Shown: positions 1 to 6,377, counted from the stretch's first letter. The stretch is DNA of 16,643 bases from an uncultured Collinsella sp. (GCA_900549135.1 URNI01000039.1:1-16643), one strand, 5' to 3'. Made by a program: numbers and translations. The notes: generated by a model not told the origin, from the sequence alone.

Positions 1-22
1 CGGCGCCCAGCGACCCAATTTG

Positions 23-727
23 TTATCGGTTGGAGTTTCTGTTGTAGCGAGCCATAAGATAGAGCAGCTGAATAATCGAGGTGAGCGCAGCGGCAACATA
101 GGTAAGCGCGGCGGCCGTCAGCACCTTCTTGGCACCGTTGACCTGCTTGGAACTCATACCCGACTGCTCGATGTACGCCACGGCGCGTCGGCTGGCGTCA
201 ATCTCGACAGGCAGCGTAACCAACTGGAACAACACACTAAACGAGAAGAAGATCAGCGCGAGGGTCGTGAGCCCGGCAATGTTCATAAACAGGCCCAAGA
301 GCAACACGATGGTCCAGGTGTTCTGGGTAAAGTTGACGACCGGCACGAGGGCGGTACGTACTTTCATCATGGCATAGCCGCTTTGACGCTGGGCGGCATG
401 GCCCGCCTCGTGGCAGGCGACGGCAACGCTTGCGACCGAACCGCCCGAACGGTTGGCATCCGACAGATACAGGTTGTTGTCCTGCGGGCTGTAATGATCG
501 GTGAGCTCGCCGGCAACGCCCTCGATACCCACGGCGTTACAACCGTTGGCATCGAGCATGCGGCGAGCGACCGTGGCACCCGTATCGCCGTCCGAGCGAA
601 CCTTGGACCAGGTTTTGTACGTCGAGTTGATATAGTTCTGTGCGGCAAGGCCAAGCACCGTGCAGACAAGAACAACCAGCAGGTACAGCGGGTCGATGCC
701 AAAGCCGTATCCATAGTAATAAGGCAT
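23..727 (-). CDS. YugP-type membrane zinc metallopeptidase
   Basis: This 234-residue protein is a membrane-embedded zinc-dependent peptidase of the YugP / Zn_peptidase_2 family. The zinc-binding HEAGH motif is at residues 106-110. A likely third metal ligand lies in the L-P-V-E-I-D-A-S segment around residue 175, as is usual for the family. Hydrophobic segments at about 14-30, 136-172 and 203-225 surround the catalytic site, so the active site probably faces the cytoplasmic side of the membrane. The ATG is preceded by GGAGG at a good distance (AGTCGGAGGAATTCGC before ATG on the minus strand). It follows the RNase D gene by 65 bases on the same strand with no terminator between them, so cotranscription is likely. 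The physiological substrate is not known for this family. The length is normal and the frame is intact. Confidence 0.9.
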   Translation of the reverse strand: MPYYYGYGFGIDPLYLLVVLVCTVLGLAAQNYINSTYKTWSKVRSDGDTGATVARRMLDANGCNAVGIEGVAGELTDHYSPQDNNLYLSDANRSGGSVASVAVACHEAGHAAQRQSGYAMMKVRTALVPVVNFTQNTWTIVLLLGLFMNIAGLTTLALIFFSFSVLFQLVTLPVEIDASRRAVAYIEQSGMSSKQVNGAKKVLTAAALTYVAAALTSIIQLLYLMARYNRNSNR

Positions 728-791
728 GCGAATTCCTCCGAGTCGAGTTACACGTTGGAGGCATTTTACCCATTCAAGCGGCTAGGCTTCC

Positions 792-1925
792 CTACAGCAA
801 TTCGATTTTTCCGTCCTTCACCGTCAACCCCATATTGCCGGAAAGCAAATCGTCCAGGCGCGAGCCCACAAGCTCAAAGCGCCAGCCTTCGCGCAAGGGG
901 CTCTGCTCGGGATGCTCAATATAGTCGGCCAGGTCATCGCGCGAGGCAATGACCGAAGTCGCCACGCCCGAGCGCTCGGCAACCAGGCGGATGAGCGCGT
1001 ACATCAGGTCCGTCACACTCTCCAACTCCGGCGAAATCTGACGGTGCCCGCGCACCATGAGCGGCAGGCGATCGTGCGGGCAGCTCGCGCCGCGCTTGAT
1101 GGCCATGAGCGCACCGTCCACGTCGCGCTCCCCCAACTGATCGGTACCGCGGATGCTACGGAACTCCTCAACGCGCACGGGATTGCGCTTAACGAGCGCA
1201 AGCAGCGTGTCGTCGGACATGACCCACTTGCGCGGGATGTTACGGCGCTCGGCGCGGTCCTCGCGCCAGGCGGCGAGCTCGCGCGCGATGCCCAACTGGT
1301 GACGGCTGCACGAATTGATGCGTTTGACCTTGCGGAACGCCTCGTGGCGATCGGCGCGATAGTGCGACTCGTCAGCCAGCGGGCGCAGCTCGTCGAGCAC
1401 CCAGTCCACACGGCCCAGCTCGCGCAGGCGGCTCATCATCTCGGTATAGGCGACGATCAGGTACTTGACGTCATCGATCGCATACTCAATCTGCTTATCG
1501 GTCAGCGGGCGGCGCGACCAGTCGGTCAGCGACTCGGTCTTGGGCAGCGATACGCCGCAGAACGTCTGAACAAGCGCGCCATACGAAATCTGCTGGCGCT
1601 CGCCCAAAAAGGCGGCGGCGACCTGCGTATCGAAAATCGGTCGTGGCAGCACGCCCACGGTATGGAGCATGACCTCCATATCCTGCGAGCACGCGTGGAA
1701 GACCTTGGTCACGCTCTCGTCGGCCATAAGCTCGGCCAGCGGCGACAGGTCGTCGATCACCAGAGGGTCGACCGCTACGCTCTCGGCAGGGGTGGCAATC
1801 TGAACCAAGCACAGGCGCGGGTGGAATGTGCGCTCGCGCAAAAACTCGGTATCGACGGCAATCGCGTCGAACTCACGGGCGCGCTGGCAAAAGTCGAGTA
1901 GAGCCTGATGTGTGGAAATGTACAT
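792..1925 (-). CDS. rnd: Ribonuclease D with HRDC domain
   Basis: This is a 3'-5' exoribonuclease of the DEDDy superfamily, acting on tRNA precursors and other structured RNA in the cytoplasm. Numbering from the ATG at 1925, the catalytic acids are D25 and E27 (DTEFLRE), D82 (SQDME) and Y148 with D152 (YAIDD). The spacing matches E. coli RNase D closely. An HRDC domain follows at about 205-280 (RHQLGIARELAAWRE), then a second HRDC-like helical region. The total of 377 residues is normal for the family. An upstream in-frame GTG at 1961 would add 12 residues. I prefer the ATG because homologues begin at the Y-I-S-T-H-Q-A-L-L segment. No convincing Shine-Dalgarno is seen for either start, so a leaderless or weakly initiated mRNA is possible. 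It is transcribed divergently from the lipid kinase gene. Confidence 0.92.
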   Translation of the reverse strand: MYISTHQALLDFCQRAREFDAIAVDTEFLRERTFHPRLCLVQIATPAESVAVDPLVIDDLSPLAELMADESVTKVFHACSQDMEVMLHTVGVLPRPIFDTQVAAAFLGERQQISYGALVQTFCGVSLPKTESLTDWSRRPLTDKQIEYAIDDVKYLIVAYTEMMSRLRELGRVDWVLDELRPLADESHYRADRHEAFRKVKRINSCSRHQLGIARELAAWREDRAERRNIPRKWVMSDDTLLALVKRNPVRVEEFRSIRGTDQLGERDVDGALMAIKRGASCPHDRLPLMVRGHRQISPELESVTDLMYALIRLVAERSGVATSVIASRDDLADYIEHPEQSPLREGWRFELVGSRLDDLLSGNMGLTVKDGKIELL

Positions 1926-2023
1926 ATCAACCAATCGAATAAGGTTAGGCCCGAAAAACACGGGTAGGATATCGGCATTGCCTTACAACTATACTCGGTT
2001 AGTCACAGAACGGGAACGTAAGT

Positions 2024-2941
2024 ATGCGCTGCCTCATCATCCACAACCCGGCATCGGGCCCCAGCTCAGATGAAATCTACGCATTCACGCACGCCCTCGC
2101 GCAGGGCGGCGACGAGGTCGTGATGCGTTTTATCGGCGATGGCATGGAGCCCGAGGATGCCGTGGCAGACGTGCGCGAGTTTGATCGCGTGGTCGTTTCG
2201 GGCGGCGACGGCACCGTCTCCAACGTGCTCGACCAGATGCGCGGGTGCGGTGTCCCTACGCTCGTCTTCCCCTCCGGCACGGCTTGCCTGTTCTTTAACA
2301 ACATCGGCAATGCCCCCGAGGCAGCGGCGCTCGCCAAGGCCTGCCGTGCCGGTCGCACGGTCAAAGTCGACATGGGTGAGCTCTTTTGGCTCGACGAGAA
2401 CGGCAACGAGAAGCGCCACGGCTTTATCATCATCGCCGGCTCGGGCTTCGACGCCGAGATCATGATGAAGGCCGCCCCCACCAAAAACGACATCGGCGAG
2501 ATCGCCTACTTCCTCTCCGCGCTCGCCACGCCCAATCCCACGGTGGCGCACTTTACGATTGAGCATGACGGCATTGTCGAGGAGCTCGACGGCATCTGCT
2601 GCATGGCCGGCAACACCTCGGTCATCCAAAACGACATCAACCTGTTCCCCGACTGCCGTATGAACGATGGCATGGTCGACATTGCGGTCATCGAACCCGT
2701 GCGCACCGTGCAGCTGCTGCCTACCGTGATCACCGCCGCACTCGACCCCGCCGGCAAGGTACTCGGGCGCCCGCAGTTCAAGATCATCCAGACCAAGGAA
2801 GCCAAGATCACCTGCACCCCGTCGCTGGGCATGCAGTTCGATGGCGAGATTATCTCCAGCAATTCGGGCGTCTTTGGAGCCCGCGCGCTTCCGCAATGCC
2901 TCGACCTCATCGTCGACGAATTCTCCCCGCTCGGAAAATAG
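2024..2941 (+). CDS. Diacylglycerol kinase family lipid kinase
   Basis: This 305-residue protein belongs to the diacylglycerol/sphingosine kinase (DAGK catalytic) family, which phosphorylates lipid alcohols with ATP at the membrane face. The N-terminal N-P-A-S-G motif is at residues 8-12 and the nucleotide-binding G-G-D-G-T is at 60-64. The C-terminal DGE element (F-D-G-E-I-I) is present. Downstream of GGDGT the usual G-T-A-N-D sequence reads G-T-A-C-L-F, a noticeable departure at a conserved place. The substrate could therefore be a different lipid, or the protein could be a family member of unknown specificity. A possible -10 (TATACT, 1990-1995) lies upstream without a good -35. The ribosome site is weak (GGGAA about ten bases before the ATG). 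The stop codon runs into the ribosome site of the next small ORF. Confidence 0.85.
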   Translation: MRCLIIHNPASGPSSDEIYAFTHALAQGGDEVVMRFIGDGMEPEDAVADVREFDRVVVSGGDGTVSNVLDQMRGCGVPTLVFPSGTACLFFNNIGNAPEAAALAKACRAGRTVKVDMGELFWLDENGNEKRHGFIIIAGSGFDAEIMMKAAPTKNDIGEIAYFLSALATPNPTVAHFTIEHDGIVEELDGICCMAGNTSVIQNDINLFPDCRMNDGMVDIAVIEPVRTVQLLPTVITAALDPAGKVLGRPQFKIIQTKEAKITCTPSLGMQFDGEIISSNSGVFGARALPQCLDLIVDEFSPLGK

Positions 2942-2950
2942 GAGGACCCT

Positions 2951-3043
2951 ATGAACGACAATCCCCTGCTCGGCTTTATCATCATCATTTTGGCCATGCT
3001 CGTCGGCTATGCGATCAACGTGATCCACCGCCGGAAGAAGTAA
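2951..3043 (+). CDS. 30-residue single-pass membrane microprotein
   Basis: This short ORF lies nine bases after the lipid kinase stop. The kinase stop TAG merges directly into a strong GGAGG site, with five bases to the ATG, so translational coupling is likely. The protein is a short polar N-terminus (M-N-D-N-P-L-L), one hydrophobic helix of about 17 residues rich in Ile/Leu/Val/Gly, then a basic tail H-R-R-K-K. This layout predicts a single-pass membrane peptide with the C-terminus in the cytoplasm. A strong terminator follows 37 bases after its stop, which closes the two-gene unit. I do not recognise a family. A role as a partner or membrane tether of the lipid kinase is a guess from position only. 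Confidence 0.7.
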   Translation: MNDNPLLGFIIIILAMLVGYAINVIHRRKK

Positions 3044-3079
3044 TTCCACATTGGTATGATATTCATCCAATTATCGTCT

Positions 3080-3123
3080 CCCCTGCTGTTTATGCATTTG
3101 CCAAACAGCGGGGGATTTTCTTT
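3080..3123 (+). terminator. Intrinsic terminator after the lipid kinase unit
   Basis: A 12-bp stem (3080-3091 with 3103-3114, one G-U pair) with an 11-base loop is followed by a T-rich tract at 3116-3123. It ends the lipid kinase and microprotein transcript. Confidence 0.9.
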
Positions 3124-3198
3124 GCGCCCCGTGCAAGGCGCTTTATTCAGGCACGGTAATTGCAGGGCGTCTTTATTAAAGTAAAGCTACAAACCGAG

Positions 3199-3204
3199 TA
3201 TAAT
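3199..3204 (+). promoter_or_regulatory. Candidate -10 element for the C69 dipeptidase
   Basis: A perfect TATAAT stands about 145 bases before the dipeptidase ATG, downstream of the previous terminator. The sequence at the expected -35 position (TTAAAG, 3176-3181) is poor. If used, it gives an unusually long 5' leader of about 140 bases. Confidence 0.5.
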
Positions 3205-3306
3205 TAACCACTCATCGCATATTTCATTACGCTTATCGAGTAAGTTTCTTTCATAGATGAATATTGTTTCCAGTTCGTTACGCTAATGGGGTGTCTTTAT
3301 TGGCTG

Positions 3307-3330
3307 AAGCTCTCTGGCAACGGAGAGCTT
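3307..3330 (+). promoter_or_regulatory. Leader hairpin just before the dipeptidase RBS
   Basis: A perfect 8-bp stem (AAGCTCTC, 3307-3314, with GAGAGCTT, 3323-3330) closes an 8-base loop TGGCAACG, ten bases before the GGGAGGG ribosome site. There is no T-tract, so it is not a terminator. It could modulate translation or mRNA stability. No known riboswitch consensus is recognised in the surrounding leader (3211-3349). Confidence 0.4.
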
Positions 3331-3349
3331 TCGCACGCTGGGAGGGAAA

Positions 3350-5296
3350 ATGAGGAAAACTCACCCCGTCAACGCGCTCAAAAAGCTTGGCATAGGCCTC
3401 GCCTTTGGAGCTGCAACCATCATGTCCATGCCGACGTCTGCGCTCGCCTGCACGCAGATCTACATGGGCAGCAAGCTCACGGCGGACGGCAACACGTACT
3501 ACGGCCGTGCTGAGGACTACCGCAAGCGTTACCTCAAGCACTTTGGCATCGAGCCTTCGTTTGGCCCTGGTCACACCTACAGCTCGGATGAGTCTGCATT
3601 CGTGTATACCTCGACCAAGACCTCGTATCGCTACACCTATGTGCGTGACCACCCCAGTCAGTGGGACGAGCGCTGGGATGCCTACTCCGAGGCTGGCATC
3701 AACGAGAAGGGTGTCTCCTGCTCCGCCACGCTGACCACCTACATGAATGCAGCTGCCAAGGCTGCGGACCCCCTGACCGATACTGGCATTGGCGAATATA
3801 GCTACGGCAGCGTAATCTTGGGCGAAAGCGCCACGGCACGTGAGGGTGTCGAACTCCTCGGCAAGATCATCGACGACCAGGGCGCCTGCGGCAACGACCA
3901 GATTATCATCTCCGACAACAATGAGACCTGGCTGTTCGCCGCACTTTCCGGCCATCAGTGGATCGCCATGAAGCTCACCGATGACATCGCCTCGCTTAAC
4001 CCCAACATCGGCAACCTCAACTACAAGGTTGACCTCAACGACACCGAGAACTGCCTCCACTCCGAGGGCATCGAATCTATGCCCAAGGAGAAGGGCTTCG
4101 CCAAGTACTTCGATGATGGCCAGTTCGACGTTGCCCAGACCTACGGCGAGGAAATTAGCGAAAATGCCATGCACTCTTGGGCACGTTATGTCCAGGGTCG
4201 CGCTTACTTCGATGCGCCGCTCACCGAGGGCACCGACTATAAGATTGTAAAGGACACGCGCGAAAACGCCCGCGCCACGACCGGCGCTCTGCCCTTCGAG
4301 GCACAGCCCCTGTTCTTCCAGCCTGGCAAATCCAACTGGAACACCTTTGAGATGATCCGCGCGTTTGGCAACCGCGGCGAGAAGGCCCCGGGCCTCAACG
4401 CCAACACCGACGGCGCCTACGCCATCGGTACCGAAAGCAACAGCGAGATCAACCTCTTCCAGATTCGCGATGGCCTCGATCCCGAGATCGCAACCATCCA
4501 ATGGGAAATGCTCTCCCGCGCCGCGTACTCCGTCGCCATCCCCTTCTACTCCGCACTGCTCACCGAGGTTAGCCCGTATTTCAGCGACCAGACCGTCTCC
4601 TACGATCACTGCAAAGAGACGGACATCGTAAACAACGAAGAACCCGAGAACTCCATCAATTACGTCCTCATGGACATCAGCTCCCTCTGCTTCGAGCATC
4701 CCGAGCTGCTCGGCGTCAACGTCCGCACCTACCTCGACGCCCTCCAGAACGAGCTCGTCGAGCAGAACTTGGAAGTCGACGAGGTCATGCAGGCCACCGA
4801 GGGCACCGAGGCCCGTACCGCCCTGGCAAACAAGGCCGGCAATGCTGCCACCGAGAACACCTACGTCAAGTGCAAGGCCTTGCTCCAGGAGATGCGCGCC
4901 TATCTGAAGGCTGAGAACTTCGACCAGCCCTTCACCCCGAGCGACCTGAACACCGAGACCAATGGCCTCAAGGTGTCCATCACCTACGCCAAGGACGCTC
5001 TTGCCACCGACCCGGTAACCCCAGATCAGCCTGGCACTCCCGAGCAGCCTGGTACTCCTGAGCAGCCCGGTACCCCCGAGCAGCCCGCTAAGCCCGAGCA
5101 GCCCACCACCAAGCCCGAGAAGCCTGGCAAGTCGGACACCACGACCACGGTAACCACCAACAAGACGAACACCAAGGGCGGCCTGCCCACCACCGGTGAT
5201 CGTTTTGATGGCCGCGTGGTGGCTGCATTCGCCATCGCTGGCGTTGCCGTCATCTCCGCGGGCGGTTACTTCCTCTACCGTCGCAATAAGGAGTAA
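3350..5296 (+). CDS. Cell-wall-anchored C69 family dipeptidase
   Basis: This 648-residue secreted peptidase of family C69 (PepD-type Ntn-hydrolase) should cleave short peptides outside the cell. Residues 1-33 form a signal peptide (basic start, hydrophobic core, A-L-A). C34 follows at once in A-C-T-Q-I-Y-M-G; in this family that Cys becomes the N-terminal nucleophile after cleavage. The catalytic domain extends to about residue 540. A proline-rich spacer holds four 6-residue repeats (three P-G-T-P-E-Q, one P-A-K-P-E-Q). A sortase signal follows: L-P-T-T-G at 612-616, a hydrophobic helix at about 622-642 and the tail R-R-N-K-E. So the enzyme is predicted to be sortase-linked to peptidoglycan. 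The GGAGG site is four bases from the ATG. Its own promoter and terminator make it monocistronic. A nutritional role in peptide harvest is an inference. Confidence 0.93.
   Translation: MRKTHPVNALKKLGIGLAFGAATIMSMPTSALACTQIYMGSKLTADGNTYYGRAEDYRKRYLKHFGIEPSFGPGHTYSSDESAFVYTSTKTSYRYTYVRDHPSQWDERWDAYSEAGINEKGVSCSATLTTYMNAAAKAADPLTDTGIGEYSYGSVILGESATAREGVELLGKIIDDQGACGNDQIIISDNNETWLFAALSGHQWIAMKLTDDIASLNPNIGNLNYKVDLNDTENCLHSEGIESMPKEKGFAKYFDDGQFDVAQTYGEEISENAMHSWARYVQGRAYFDAPLTEGTDYKIVKDTRENARATTGALPFEAQPLFFQPGKSNWNTFEMIRAFGNRGEKAPGLNANTDGAYAIGTESNSEINLFQIRDGLDPEIATIQWEMLSRAAYSVAIPFYSALLTEVSPYFSDQTVSYDHCKETDIVNNEEPENSINYVLMDISSLCFEHPELLGVNVRTYLDALQNELVEQNLEVDEVMQATEGTEARTALANKAGNAATENTYVKCKALLQEMRAYLKAENFDQPFTPSDLNTETNGLKVSITYAKDALATDPVTPDQPGTPEQPGTPEQPGTPEQPAKPEQPTTKPEKPGKSDTTTTVTTNKTNTKGGLPTTGDRFDGRVVAAFAIAGVAVISAGGYFLYRRNKE
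5030..5101 (+). repeat. 18-bp tandem repeat encoding the cell-wall spacer
   Basis: Four 18-bp units encode P-G-T-P-E-Q (three copies) and P-A-K-P-E-Q. Third-codon positions differ between copies, so the repeat is kept at protein level rather than being a fresh duplication. It forms the proline-rich spacer through the cell wall. Confidence 0.85.
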
Positions 5297-5303
5297 CGTC
5301 TTA

Positions 5304-5357
5304 GCTGAGCGGGCAAGGCAGCAATGGCAGCCTCTCGCCCGCTCAGCCCACTCTTTT
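5304..5357 (+). terminator. Intrinsic terminator after the dipeptidase gene
   Basis: A perfect 11-bp stem GCTGAGCGGGC (5304-5314) with GCCCGCTCAGC (5337-5347) has a 22-base loop and is followed by a short T-tract at 5354-5357. Confidence 0.85.
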
Positions 5358-5361
5358 GACC

Positions 5362-5400
5362 GGCGGGAAACCCGCCTGAAATCTTTTCAAAAAAGATTTC
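5362..5400. promoter_or_regulatory. Two tandem perfect hairpins upstream of the trp-type leader
   Basis: GGCGGG-AAA-CCCGCC (5362-5376) is followed after one base by GAAATCTTTT-CAA-AAAAGATTTC (5378-5400). The first hairpin plus the T-rich left arm of the second could act as a back-up terminator of the dipeptidase transcript. The second is also a perfect 10-bp dyad ending about 21 bases before the -10 of the next promoter, so it could instead be an operator overlapping the -35 region. The sequence alone does not decide. Confidence 0.45.
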
Positions 5401-5418
5401 CCCGCACACACTTTGCTG

Positions 5419-5427
5419 TGCTATAGT
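5419..5427 (+). promoter_or_regulatory. Extended -10 promoter of the ECF transporter operon
   Basis: TGCTATAGT is an extended -10 (TG, one base, TATAGT) about 59 bases before the leader peptide ATG. No good -35 is visible, which fits an extended -10 promoter. The start of transcription would be near 5434, giving a terminated leader RNA of roughly 190 bases. Confidence 0.55.
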
Positions 5428-5485
5428 GCAGCGCAACAGCAACTAGGTGCGACCGCGCCATGGCATCACGAAAGGAGCCACCGAC

Positions 5486-5554
5486 ATGAAGAACACGATG
5501 AAGTCTCTTAACAACTGGTGGTGGCGTGATGCGAATACGATCGGTCGACAGTGA
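5486..5554 (+). CDS. Tryptophan attenuator leader peptide
   Basis: This 22-codon ORF has a strong ribosome site (AAAGGAG, 5471-5477, eight bases to the ATG) and three consecutive TGG codons at 5516-5524, in the context L-N-N-W-W-W-R-D-A. Trp is a rare residue, so three in a row in a 22-residue peptide directly before an intrinsic terminator is the hallmark of a trp-type transcription attenuator, as in E. coli trpL and actinobacterial trp leaders. The stop TGA is at 5552-5554, so a ribosome that reaches it covers the proposed antiterminator strand at 5542-5548. The peptide itself probably has no function beyond sensing charged tRNA-Trp. It controls the S component and ATPase genes downstream. 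Confidence 0.85.
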   Translation: MKNTMKSLNNWWWRDANTIGRQ

Positions 5555-5610
5555 GTCCCTCACGCCTGTTTTTGCGCTCTAGGTGATTGGAAGGCCTCCG
5601 GTTTCGACCG
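5542..5610 (+). promoter_or_regulatory. Proposed antiterminator pairing
   Basis: CGGTCGA at 5542-5548 is perfectly complementary to TCGACCG at 5604-5610, which is the loop and the start of the 3' arm of the terminator. This pairing and the terminator exclude each other. A ribosome stalled on the Trp codons would leave 5542-5548 free. A ribosome at the stop codon would mask it. The logic is that of a trp attenuator; the pairing itself is an inference from complementarity. Confidence 0.6.
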
Positions 5611-5623
5611 GGGGCCTTTTTCT
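5591..5623 (+). terminator. Attenuator terminator with TTCG loop
   Basis: A 12-bp stem (5591-5602 with 5607-5618, one T-G pair) is capped by TTCG and followed by a T-tract at 5617-5623. It lies 36 bases after the leader peptide stop and 75 bases before the S component ATG, so it can stop transcription before the structural genes. Confidence 0.9.
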
Positions 5624-5698
5624 ATCTCGAGCCCGATCGCATTCGCATCACGCGCCTCCGCTTTTCTCTTGCACTCCCCTTCCGAAAGGATTTTCACC

Positions 5699-6271
5699 AT
5701 GTCTCAGAACACCGCCGCCACCCAGCCCCGCACCGTCCAGACCGCCGACCGCGGCAAACTCGATGTCCGCGCCCTCGTCCTGCTTGCCATCCTGCTCGCC
5801 GCCGGCTTCATCCTCAACTTCACCGTCGGCAAGGCAATCTCGGGCATCTCGGGCGGTATGATCAGCCCCGAGTTCATCATCTCGGCCTTCTGCCTCACCA
5901 TCCTGGTCGTTCGCCCCAACATCGGCCAGGCGCTCGTTATTGGCCTCATCTCGGCTGCCGTGATCCAGATCACCACCACTTCGCCGTTCGTCGATTTTGC
6001 CGCCGAGGGCATCGCCGCCATGCTCATGGCCGGCATCGTCAACGCCGCTGGCAAGAACGGTCAGGTCAAGCCCGCCATCGCCATTGTCGCAACCTTCCTG
6101 ACCACCTTTGTCTCCGGCGTCATCTTCATGATCATCAAGATGGCCATGCTCGGCGTGGTCGGCGAGCTCGCCGCCGCCATGCTGCCCGTCGTCGCCACGA
6201 CCGCCGTCTTTAACGCCATTCTGGTCGGCGCCCTCTATCTGCCCATCCAGAAGGCCCTGAAGCTCAACTAA
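5699..6271 (+). CDS. ECF transporter S component, probably tryptophan-related
   Basis: This 190-residue, very hydrophobic protein is the substrate-binding S component of an energy-coupling-factor importer. After a polar N-terminus (1-22) come about six membrane segments: roughly 24-44, 56-72, 76-92, 98-116, 125-149 and 160-182. The length is typical for S components. It sits in front of the fused ATPase and EcfT genes, which completes the transporter. The ATG at 5699 has AAAGGA eight bases upstream; an upstream TTG at 5669 has no such site. Expression is expected to depend on charged tRNA-Trp through the leader at 5486-5623. This suggests tryptophan or a related indole compound as substrate. 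I cannot assign the substrate from the protein itself, because S components share little sequence. A TrpP-like role is the best guess. Confidence 0.8.
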   Translation: MSQNTAATQPRTVQTADRGKLDVRALVLLAILLAAGFILNFTVGKAISGISGGMISPEFIISAFCLTILVVRPNIGQALVIGLISAAVIQITTTSPFVDFAAEGIAAMLMAGIVNAAGKNGQVKPAIAIVATFLTTFVSGVIFMIIKMAMLGVVGELAAAMLPVVATTAVFNAILVGALYLPIQKALKLN

Positions 6272-6315
6272 CCCACAGTGCCCCATCGGTAAAGACTGTC
6301 CCAAACGGCTAGCTT

Positions 6316-6359
6316 TTGGGGACGTTCTTAAACGACTAGTCATTAAAGAACGTCCCCAA
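6316..6359. repeat. 44-bp near-perfect palindrome between S and ATPase genes
   Basis: The palindrome is centred between 6337 and 6338. The outer arms TTGGGGACGTTCTT (6316-6329) and AAGAACGTCCCCAA (6346-6359) match perfectly, and only two mismatches per arm occur in the centre (ACTAGT core). There is no T-tract, so it is not a terminator. In mRNA it would form a long hairpin between the S gene and the ATPase gene, seven bases before the ATPase ribosome site. It may be a dispersed intergenic repeat or an mRNA stability or processing element that sets the ratio of S to ATPase protein. Confidence 0.8.
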
Positions 6360-6377
6360 TGACTATGAAAGGTATCC

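Larger units (their letters stand above)
5524..5653 (+). repeat. 20-bp inverted repeat spanning the attenuator
   Basis: Bases 5524-5543 (inside the leader ORF, directly after the Trp codons) are complementary at 19 of 20 positions to 5634-5653 (after the terminator, before the S component RBS). The core GCATCACG also occurs at 5463-5470, just before the leader RBS, so the segment 5525-5532 has two possible partners. The long stem can form only in read-through transcripts. Its function is not known. Confidence 0.75.

Noticed and set aside
912..1901. A 329-codon open frame on the plus strand
   Set aside because: It is opposite RNase D, which has all DEDDy residues; there is no ribosome site or domain in the plus frame.
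3221..3349. Possible SAM-I riboswitch (CTTATCGAG and a GGCAAC loop)
   Set aside because: Only two short pieces resemble the consensus; the four-helix junction, the GATGAA-type segment and the terminator are missing, and the downstream gene is not a methionine gene.
3278..4699. A 473-codon open frame on the minus strand
   Set aside because: It lies opposite the clear C69 dipeptidase, has no recognisable domain, and comes from the high-GC codon bias of the true strand.
5030..5101. Regular 18-bp repeats as a CRISPR array
   Set aside because: The repeats are adjacent without spacers, in frame, and code for a cell-wall spacer of P-G-T-P-E-Q units.
5669..5698. TTG start giving a 200-residue S component
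   Set aside because: No ribosome site before 5669, whereas ATG 5699 has AAAGGA at eight bases.
5587..6213. A 208-codon plus-strand frame overlapping the S component
   Set aside because: The Arg/His-rich translation is a frame shadow; the S component frame has membrane segments and a ribosome site.
6316..6359. Palindrome as an intra-operon terminator
   Set aside because: No T-rich tract follows the right arm on the plus strand, and the ATPase gene needs read-through.
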